Below are positions 56,553 to 64,000 of a stretch of DNA of 64,000 nucleotides, piece by piece; position 1 is the stretch's first letter, and each line of letters starts with the position of its first letter. Below the pieces are notes generated by a model that made no database searches, had not been told where the DNA came from, and saw only the letters and a list, made by a program, of their open reading frames with translations. The position numbers were made by a program, and so were the translations under genes. The stretch lies in NCBI GenBank assembly GCA_963969495.1, contig OZ018327.1:176289522-176353521 (forward strand), given 5' to 3'. Source of the DNA: Ceratothoa steindachneri. Lineage: Eukaryota; Arthropoda; Malacostraca; Isopoda; Cymothoidae.

Positions 56553-56954
56553 GATTTATCCTTTGCCTTCATTTGTTCTATTCTATTAATTGTAAATGTG
56601 GTATATTGTTTCATCGGTTTTCCTTATTGTAGTCGACAAAATATTAATCGTCAAGGTTTTAAATTGTCTATTAACTTCACAATTAGCGACCAATGTGGAG
56701 TTCATTAGTTTTCACATTTTGAATATCGGAAATGCTTAATTTTTTTTTTCACTTATTTTGTTAATTGATAAAAAATCTATTTTAGTGTATATTAATTCCT
56801 TGAACATACAAAATCGATCATTTTCATTCTTTGAGCATCAATTTCTTTCCTGAAATTAAAATATTTTTCATTTTCATTTTATGAACGTTAAATAATCTGC
56901 ATTTTCATTTCTGAACATTACAAGTACATGAACACATTCTCTGCCTAGGCCCTC
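56553..56954. other. AT-rich stretch
   Basis: Nothing recognised. Repeated CTTTGAGCA, TTTATGAACG and TTTCTGAACATT-like pieces near 56,840-56,920 are too weak to define a repeat. Confidence 0.4.
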
Positions 56955-57287
56955 GTGCTGTTTCCGATCTCTGGATCGGGTCTATGGGGTTTCCACCCAA
57001 CTTCTTTCCTCTTTCACTACCACTACGTTTTTCCTTCTATGAGTGAGGATGACCTTGTCGTTTTTACTCTTCTCCAAATTGCTATGGACATAAAATTCAC
57101 CCGTCACCACACCTATCACCACAAAATATACTGTAGTCAGGTATCCGTAAAATGTAACAAATGCAAAAACTTAATACTCGCGCACTGCTCGACCCTTCCT
57201 TCCATATATCACTACAGTACAACCTGGACCTGCACAGGATGCTCCCACACATCCCAAACACCCCAAAATAATAATCCTCCAGAATAA
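56955..57287 (+). pseudogene. LINE B ORF1-like frame with PHD-type zinc finger
   Basis: The open frame ends with VKCNKCKNLILAHCSTLPSI and TWTCTGCSHT. The spacing C-x2-C...H-C...W-x-C-x2-C resembles the PHD-like fingers found in ORF1 or at the start of ORF2 in some invertebrate LINEs. The N-terminal part is hydrophobic and shows no motif. The start codon may not be the natural one. Confidence 0.6.
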
Positions 57288-57289
57288 CA

Positions 57290-59745
57290 CACCCTTAACC
57301 TTCCTAACATAATATTCGCTCTATCTCTACACAAATATAACATCCAGAACAAAGATCAAAGGCTCAGAATACAACCTGATCAAAATATACATCACCTCCT
57401 TAGATCCTAGAACTCCTCACACAACTTCTCAACATCTTCATCTGCTGTGACTTTAACGCACACAACTCATTCTGGCTCAGAACTCAAATATCAGACAATA
57501 GAAGCACCTACATAGCCGAACAACTACACGCCCTCACTATAGTCAACAGAACATCCATACTAACTAGACAACCACCCCAACACACGCAAAATATTATATG
57601 CCCAGACCTAACTCTGCTCACTTCACCTACACGTCAGAATCACACGGAACACTATAGTCGATCTCCCCTCAGATCATATATCCACTATAATATCCTTCCA
57701 AACCAAGTACCCACAACCAACCTCTTTCAAAGCCACATATCCGAACTAGAAAAAAACAGCTTGACAAAACTACAACCAATAAATAATAGATGACACAATA
57801 CTACATTAACAATCATACTATCGAACACACAAGTAGTAAATTCATCCCGCACGGCCACATAAAAATGTATTCCCCCAATTTCACAAAGGAAATAGCAGAC
57901 TGCAAAAAGCAGCTCAACATCCTAATACAATATAGGGCCCCTTCACAACAATAAACACAACACTTACATCACCAACCTAGCCACTAAACATCAAACAAAA
58001 AACTGGAACCAATACGTCAACCCAATAGACCACAAAACAAACTGAATCCTTACTCTAGAGAATCTTAAAGAAAATCTACACATCACTTACCACTCCAGCT
58101 TCTACACACGAGTCATTAGTTACTAGAAACAACCAATTTGCAACACCTAGACAACACTGTAACTTTCTTAGGAAATACTACACCAAGATCAACTTCTTCC
58201 CAAAGCAGAGACAAAATAGAGAAATCCACAAAACATCAAGAACACACATATATTCAAAGAACAAACACTCTTGACCTTCTACCACAATAAACTTGCAATA
58301 AACCAACATATCTAACGACGATTTTAAGCACTTAGGCAACACAGCAATCTTAGCCATTATAAAAATTTTAAAACACTCCTGGCTCACCAACACACTTCTC
58401 TCAATCTTGACACTTGTCCACATCATTGCAACACTAAAACTAAATAAACCACCACACAACAGAAGCCAACTCCTACTGCTCAATCTCACCGCTGTGCACA
58501 ATCTCAAAAACACTTGAAAAACTAATACATCAAAGAATCAGCACAAACATACCTCTGTCTCAGACACAACTTGGTTTCAAGAAAGAACACTCAACCACGA
58601 CCCTCTTCACCAATCACACAACACATAATTGATGGTTTCAACTAGCTCTTAACCCCTCGCGTATAATCCTTGCTACAAATGACATAAAGAAAGCCTTCAA
58701 CATTGTATAAAAAACATCCTAGCACACAAATTCCTGAAAAACATCAACGACAAAAATTGAATAATAAATGACATCTCGCTCAGAGCACAACACCCATCAA
58801 TCACACCAGCATGGACAATCCAGCAACATATACCTGCCAATAAACAAACTTCCAACCTTCTAGGACTCATATTACACACCTACATGGAATTCACACAACA
58901 AACATTTCAAACAAGGCCACAAAGAAGATCAACGCCCTCAAAGCACTATCAAAGATTACATTTGGAAAACAGAAAGAGCCTTTCACCACTCAATAAAAAC
59001 AATCCATTCGCACCACCCTAAACTAAGTAGCACCAGCATGGCACCCAACCACAGCCAAATCTCACACAAACACACTCCAAACCACGCAGAACAATCACAG
59101 GATGTAGGCGCAGCACACCCACCTCCCACGTACATGCTGAAACAAAAATACTCTCAATCGAGATATACCTAGACATTATTGAAACCCAACACTTATGAAA
59201 AGCACTAACTTCATTCCCACCCTAACTACCGCCTGACATTAAAAACCCCACCACCCAGACACAAGAAAAAGCCCCAGCACAGCACACTACTTCCAACACC
59301 TCTACAATAACCTCCCTCCCCACCACTAAACCCCAACTTAATCAAACGCATGCACACTCTCCAAACCCAAACATACTTGAACACACTACCACCAAACAAC
59401 ATTCTAAACGAGCCCCCCTCTCCCTTAATACACCAATCAGAGAAATCACTACATAGAACACAACAATTAATCTTTTCTCAACTCACGTCATGCCACTCCA
59501 CTCCACTACAACAATAACAATACAGGATACACCTTGCCCCGACGCCAACATGCACCAGATGCAACCAAAGACCAAAGAGCATCAAACACCTACTTATAGA
59601 CTGTACAGACCTCACTACACAAACGGGCCTGTGGATCCATCCAGGGAGCGTGGGGGCCCTCCCAGGGACTACACCACCTCGCAGAAGAGAGATAGAGGAG
59701 AGGCAAGTAAAGCTTATTTAAATATCTCTGTCATTCATTAAACAT
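57290..59745 (+). pseudogene. LINE B endonuclease, RT and C-terminal remnant
   Basis: In several frames: DFNAHNSFWL-like text near 57,450 (endonuclease D-F-N-A-H motif), YIAEQLHALTIVNRTSILTR (about 57,510), then LGFKKEHSTTTLFTNHTTH (about 58,570; the G-F-x-x-x-x-S-T block of LINE RT) and ATNDIKKAFNIV (about 58,680; palm Asp region). The final part reads CTRCNQRPKSIKHLLIDCTD (about 59,550-59,610), a C-x2-C...H-x4-C knuckle at the ORF2 end. The Y-x-D-D block was not found. Clearly inactive. Confidence 0.7.
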
Positions 59746-59979
59746 TGAATATCGTTCCTCTTCAGCCGATGGTAATAGAATATCGCTTATGTTAATTTTA
59801 TCGTCATAACTATTCTTTCATTACTTTTGAACATTTTCTCCTTTATCTTCATATGTTAAGTCAATATTTTTAAGAAATTTGATTCACTTTAAATGTAATT
59901 TTTTCCCTCTAAAGTTCGTAAATTTCTTGCTTCTAAAAAATTTAAGGCTTGAAATTCTTTATTCTCACTTCCCGACTCC

Positions 59980-60639
<660 letters not shown>

Positions 60640-60870
60640 ATTGCTTGCGTTAGTTTACCACCTGTTTTTTTCGGCTAACGCCTTGCCAAGTGGAAATACC
60701 ACTTCCGATTACAGCGAAGTTAAGCCACATCGGATGTGCCAAGTTGCTGGATGGGGTCAAATCGTGTTGCCATCGGAGTGGCTGCCATACGCTGTAGATA
60801 CCCTTGATTCAGGAATAAAGGGCATCTTAAACAAATATGTGACAGTGATAAATCCCTTATGGATCTATTT
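60640..60870 (+). CDS. Possible exon of a trypsin-like (S1) serine protease
   Basis: The frame includes ALPSGNTTSDYSEVKPHRMC directly followed by QVAGWGQI. In S1 proteases a segment with L-P, a K-P-G-like turn and C-x-V-A-G-W-G precedes the active-site serine exon by a short distance; the match of VKP...MCQVAGWG is good. No His-Asp-Ser catalytic residue can be seen, because such an exon would contain none or only one of them. Acceptable splice acceptors lie upstream (near 60,634 or 60,694). It might be one exon of an otherwise distant gene, or a retained fragment. No neighbouring exon was found within the window. Confidence 0.35.
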
Positions 60871-61848
60871 TTCTTTTAAAATAGCAATCAATATTAGGGT
60901 CTCCAAGAATATATTGGATTAAACGTCGGCTTGCTGCTGTGAGTCTTTCTTTATTCCATTTTTCTGGGGGATTTATTTATTACTTGGTCCATTAATCCCT
61001 AGTTTCCATTAGTAATTATTTAATTTCTAATAAACTATGTGTCCTCTCATCATCACTCTCATGCCGCTACATAAACGGAGATTCGACCGGCACGGTACAG
61101 CCAAGAGAAGCCATGACTCAGCTTGTGCCGTTAAACTTACATCTTGCATTCGCCCGGAGTCTACATAAGGAGGGTTTGGTTTCTTATCCGTGCAACATCC
61201 GAGGATTTCGCCGGGGTCAAAATCCTCAATGCAAAGGACATTGAGAATGACACGGCTTCTGAGTTCTAAATCCTTGAATTTGAATTTCGGGAGTCCTTTT
61301 GGCAAAAACTTGATCCAGAAAGTTGGGGGATATATTTCCGTCCCTCCTCCACCCGTATCCAGCGATAAGGAGGGATCTCGAAAAAGGATTTATATCCTTA
61401 ATCTTTTTTATGTAATCGTTCTGTATCCCCATTTCTTTTGTGTCGGCTCTCTTTCCTAAACGCTGAATAACTCGCATGCAGGTGACCTTGTTCTCAAGGA
61501 TCCAAGAAGGTCCTCAAAAGAAGAAAAGGGTGAGTGACCGAACCGGGATTTGTCTCTGCGTGGAAAAGGACTGATCACTTTAACTTAGAAGTTTTCAGGT
61601 CCAGTGGAAAAATAGCACCATCTAGATAAGAGCTACATTGCCCAGGTGCAAAAGAGCTCGGAGTGACGGGTGACCCCCTCCTAACCCATACCAGGGATGA
61701 ATGGACGAAAGCTGGTCGGCACCTAGCCGGCAAAAATTAGTCGTAGGCCACATGAGATCTAGAAGAATATAAAAGATAGATTCAGAATAGTTTCTTAGTA
61801 CCCTGGACACTGAAGCCCGGGACGCCAGGTTTGCGGTAGCGCCCTACT
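60871..61848. other. No recognisable feature
   Basis: Several open frames on both strands without motifs; somewhat GC-richer from 61.1 kb on. Confidence 0.45.
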
Positions 61849-61859
61849 TCATTGTTCGG

Positions 61860-62000
61860 ATTTTATGTAATAACTCCACACTAAAATATGCACCAGATGA
61901 TGTGAAATGGTGGTAAGATTTTTAAGGAAATTATCAAATAGGTTTAAATTATTTATAGCCCAAATTGATATGACATCATCAACATACCTATACCTATAAA
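61860..62000 (-). pseudogene. Inverted RT segment of PLE 3 (contains YVDD)
   Basis: The minus strand reads YRYRYVDDVISIWAINNLNL and FDNFLKNL, the catalytic block of a PLE RT and the helix after it. In an uninterrupted element this would directly precede the DLHPTINFKVEWEIDN segment, which here starts on the plus strand at about 62,008. The junction therefore lies at about 62,000. Further down, the minus-strand reading loses similarity near 61,915. Confidence 0.75.
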
Positions 62001-62002
62001 AT

Positions 62003-62854
62003 ATTAACGACCTCCATCCAACTATCAATTTTAAAGTAGAGTGGGAAATAGATAATTGTATATCCTTTCTTGATGTAAAAATTGTTAGAGTCATTGACAA
62101 AATTAGCTTCACTGTGTACCGGAAAACAACCCATTCTAACTCTTATATCCATTTCTTTTCTCATCCTGATATTAACATTAAGCGAGCCGTTGCATCAGGT
62201 ATGTTTTTGAGAGCACTTATGATATGTGACCCTTGCTTTCTACAAGACGAGATTACATATATAACCTGGAGTTTCATTGAATTAAATTATCCCCTCCACG
62301 TGATCAATGAAAGTTTATCTAAAGCAAAATCTACTCATTACCGTCCCAAGGATAAAAACAAATTTAGTAATACGAAGTGTCTATCCCTCCCTTTTTCTCC
62401 CCTCCTTAAAGGAGTGAACAAAGTTATTTCTCAAGGCCTAACCATATTTATGTATCCTTTTTCTATACTTAAATCTTTCCTTTCGACCAAGACCGTGGAT
62501 CAGCCAAATGAAGCAGGTGTATATTTAATCCAGTGTGGCTCTACAAACTGTCCCTCATTCTACATAGGAGAGACCGAAAGAACCTTAACAAAACGAATTT
62601 ATGAACATAAAGGTGATGTCAGACGAGGCAGTACCACATCCAGTATTTTTAATCAGATTAGCAATTTCAACCACCAAATTGACTATTCAAAGGCACAAAT
62701 CATATATAATTATAAAGATTTCCGTAAAATAAAAATAATAGAATCTATATTAATAGAAGATATTGCCAATTTTAATTTGTCAGATGGGCAATTGAAATGC
62801 AGCTTCCATTCCCGTAACCTCATCGTAAGCAGCTTAGTCAACGATCTTAGTTAG
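62003..62854 (+). CDS. PLE 3 RT C-terminus, linker and GIY-YIG endonuclease (open, truncated)
   Basis: The frame reads NDLHPTINFKVEWEIDNCIS and FLDVKIVRV before the open part from 62,114 (YRKTTHSNSYIHFFSHPD). Then come the connector (MFLRALMICDPCFLQDEI, KSTHYRPKD) and the GIY-YIG module: GVYLIQCGSTNCPSFYIGET, RTLTKRIYEHKGDVRRG (YIG strand and arginine helix) and a later KIIESILIEDIANFNLSDGQ, with the conserved glutamate near E-S. The nuclease is fully open with no stops, in contrast to the other PLE copies. The RT core is missing from this frame because of the 5' inversion, so the product would be nuclease-only if expressed. Confidence 0.85.
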   Translation: MNDLHPTINFKVEWEIDNCISFLDVKIVRVIDKISFTVYRKTTHSNSYIHFFSHPDINIKRAVASGMFLRALMICDPCFLQDEITYITWSFIELNYPLHVINESLSKAKSTHYRPKDKNKFSNTKCLSLPFSPLLKGVNKVISQGLTIFMYPFSILKSFLSTKTVDQPNEAGVYLIQCGSTNCPSFYIGETERTLTKRIYEHKGDVRRGSTTSSIFNQISNFNHQIDYSKAQIIYNYKDFRKIKIIESILIEDIANFNLSDGQLKCSFHSRNLIVSSLVNDLS

Positions 62855-62970
62855 ACTCACACCCCCTGATTAATCACCTTTATCCCCCGTTTTGTGTTTC
62901 TTTGTGTTTTTTTTTCTTTGTTTTCTGATATGTACGCTATTTATAGACTTGGGTAACAATCGCATTCTCA

Positions 62971-63020
62971 GTATACGCTGAAGAGGGTATGATAAACTAC
63001 ATACCGAAACTAGTCACGTA
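62971..63020 (+). ncRNA. Hammerhead ribozyme candidate of PLE 3
   Basis: Core CTGAAGA (62,978-62,984) fits CUGANGA. Stem II is a perfect six-pair helix, GGTATG (62,986-62,991) with CATACC (63,000-63,005). GAAA follows at 63,006-63,009. A minimal stem III could form as AC-TA-GT, with C63,015 at the cleavage position. TACG (62,974-62,977) pairs with CGTA (63,017-63,020) as stem I, leaving A63,016 unpaired. PLEs are known to carry such minimal hammerheads. The bulged A and four-pair stem I leave activity open. Confidence 0.65.
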
Positions 63021-63057
63021 AATTAAACTTTTGGCACCTATACAGTGGTTTCACTAT

Positions 63058-63073
63058 CATATATATATTGCTC

Positions 63074-63125
<52 letters not shown>
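63058..63125. repeat. (AT)n tract shared by the 3' ends of PLE 3 and PLE 4
   Basis: AT repeat with one interruption (TTGCTCTACT at about 63,068-63,077); the main tract is 63,078-63,125. Confidence 0.96.
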
Positions 63126-63128
<3 letters not shown>

Positions 63129-63270
63129 AAATAACACCCACAAGGAAAATAGAAAAACGATTCAGAGCGCTTTCGTCTTCGTTTTTATTCTAAAAGACTA
63201 CTTCATGGAATAAGGTAGGTCAGGACAGACAATGTCTTAAATAGTAAAAACTGCTACCTGGATCAAAACC

Positions 63271-63621
63271 CTAACTAGGGGGTACAAATTCTGTAAACAC
63301 TTTAATTTGTGATTTAATATAATTAGATATGATAGGATCTAGGCTCAACAATCCAGGGCTAATATTATAATTTGGGGAAGTATTAATAGAGATACACTCC
63401 AAAATATTTCTTGAAATGTAGTTTGTACATTTAATAATAGGTTTAGCACTATTCCAATTAATAGTATGATCGTGACTATAGAAATGTAAAAATAATGCAG
63501 ATTGTTGACAAAAATTACGAACATTAGTTTGGTGCTGTTTAACTCTAACATTAAATTCTTTATCTGTCTGTCCATAATAGCATTTTTCACAATTATTGCA
63601 ACTAATATAATTAATATACAA
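63271..63621 (-). CDS. PLE 4 GIY-YIG endonuclease part
   Basis: The open frame starts within YINYISCNNCEKCYYGQTDK, where the usual Y-I-G is Y-Y-G, followed by VRVKQHQTNVRN (arginine helix) and ILECISINTSPNYNISPG (conserved Glu region). It ends at 63,271. The adjacent connector contains a stop, so the copy is probably inactive although this part is open. Confidence 0.8.
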   Translation of the reverse strand: MYINYISCNNCEKCYYGQTDKEFNVRVKQHQTNVRNFCQQSALFLHFYSHDHTINWNSAKPIIKCTNYISRNILECISINTSPNYNISPGLLSLDPIISNYIKSQIKVFTEFVPPS

Positions 63622-63639
63622 TGCCTGGTTTAGGGGGTG

Positions 63640-64000
63640 AACTTTTTACGAGAAGGCGATGGATAGTGTTTTAATATTTAAAAATAACATTTACGTTCAA
63701 AGGTTTTAGTAAACGAGGTAATTTAATGAAACTTTGGTTAAAAGGTAAAACTAATACATTTTTGGCATGAAATTTAGGGATGTTACGATTAGGTTGATAA
63801 AATGTACGCTTAGCAGAATTATAACAATTTTTAAGTACATAGAAAGGGTATCACAAATTTAAACCTATATTATATATCATATCAACCACTTTTTCCAAAT
63901 ATTCGGGTGAAACAATTCTCAGGGCACGGGGAAACATGGAAGAGAAAACACTTTTTTTGATACTAATATGGTGATCGGAATAGAAATGGATGTAGGTTTT
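63640..64000 (-). pseudogene. PLE 4 connector region
   Basis: Minus-strand frames read YIHFYSDHHISIKKSVFSSM and FPRALRIVSPEYLEKVVD (about 63,990-63,880). After a stop and frame change come NIPKFHAKNVLVLPFNQSF and IKLPRLLKPLNVNVIFKY (about 63,780-63,670). This is the region between RT thumb and nuclease of PLEs. The upstream RT lies outside the window. Confidence 0.75.

Larger units (their letters stand above)
56955..59745 (+). mobile_element. Non-LTR retrotransposon B with PHD-like finger (decayed, near full length)
   Basis: The order is a Cys-rich PHD-like finger (about 57,120-57,240), endonuclease (about 57,450-57,760), reverse transcriptase remnants (58,550-58,720 clear) and a C-terminal zinc-knuckle region (59,540-59,700). 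The plus strand is strikingly poor in G between about 57.1 and 59.6 kb. Stops and frame changes are very frequent. Polyadenylation or repeat tail was not identified. Confidence 0.75.
61860..63057 (+). mobile_element. Penelope-like element 3 (5'-truncated with inverted 5' segment)
   Basis: From about 62,003 the plus strand encodes the end of RT, linker and GIY-YIG nuclease of a PLE, ending at a stop at 62,854. A 3' region with a good hammerhead candidate follows and then (AT)n. The segment 61,860-62,000 encodes a more N-terminal RT part, but on the minus strand. The element therefore has an inverted 5' end. It is convergent with another PLE on the far side of the (AT)n tract. Confidence 0.9.
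63126..64000 (-). mobile_element. Penelope-like element 4 (3' part; continues beyond the window)
   Basis: On the minus strand from the window edge a PLE connector leads into a GIY-YIG nuclease ending at 63,271, then a 3' region that meets the (AT)n tract at 63,125. Its 3' region contains GACGAAAGCGC-like sequence, possibly a degenerate hammerhead. Orientation is opposite to PLE 3. Confidence 0.88.

Overview
This window looks like transposon-dense intergenic DNA from an invertebrate. The mix of Penelope-like elements (PLEs) with GIY-YIG endonucleases, Tc1/mariner-type elements, a ZBED-type hAT, Jockey-like and PHD-finger LINEs and Ty3/gypsy elements, set in AT-rich DNA full of very long (AT)n tracts, fits an arthropod, perhaps a crustacean. 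That assignment is an inference of low confidence. There is no bacterial gene organisation, no rRNA and no CRISPR. No complete host gene can be supported; the only host-gene candidate is one possible exon of a trypsin-like serine protease near 60.64-60.87 kb. || Layout. 0-5.3 kb: a decayed PLE with an inverted duplicated segment, a decayed copy of an unclassified repetitive protein family, and PLE-terminus remnants around (AT)n. 5.7-10.4 kb: a Tc1-like fossil and a minus-strand Ty3/gypsy fossil. 10.9-13.75 kb: a PLE lying between two (AT)n tracts, one of them about 780 bp. 14-20 kb: a 127-bp tandem repeat, a LINE 3' end, an interspersed repeat pair and a piggyBac-like terminus. 20.3-25.5 kb: a LINE ORF1/endonuclease fragment, a mariner, a second transposase split by foreign DNA, and a palindrome with a tRNA-like core between two (AT)n tracts. 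26.5-34.5 kb: three Tc1-like fossils, a second copy of the unclassified family and tRNA-like sequence. 36.5-41.5 kb: a small TIR element, a 106-bp direct repeat and a complete but mutated hAT with an 8-bp target duplication. 42.6-50.4 kb: a full-length, recently inserted LTR retrotransposon with a 5-bp target duplication. 51.4-55.3 kb: a minus-strand Jockey-like LINE. 55.6-59.7 kb: a 31-bp minisatellite and a PHD-finger LINE. 61.85-64 kb: two PLEs in opposite orientation whose 3' ends meet in one (AT)n tract. || Main observations. (1) The LTR element at 42,597-50,414 has Gag-PR-IN-RT-RNaseH order. Its integrase lies upstream of a gypsy-type reverse transcriptase, the order known from Gmr1-type Ty3/gypsy elements. 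Its copies of the key domains are damaged by stops and by a change in the RT active site. (2) Wherever a PLE 3' end of the second family can be recognised it runs into an (AT)n tract, and in two independent places two such ends face each other across one tract. Because (AT)n is its own complement, this is what insertion into (AT)n in either direction would leave. (3) Hammerhead-ribozyme-like motifs sit in these PLE ends; the best, at 62,971-63,020, has a complete core and three plausible stems. || All protein-coding remnants except parts of the LTR element carry stops or frameshifts, so the window is mainly a record of successive insertions. No search could be run; family calls rest on motifs read from translations.
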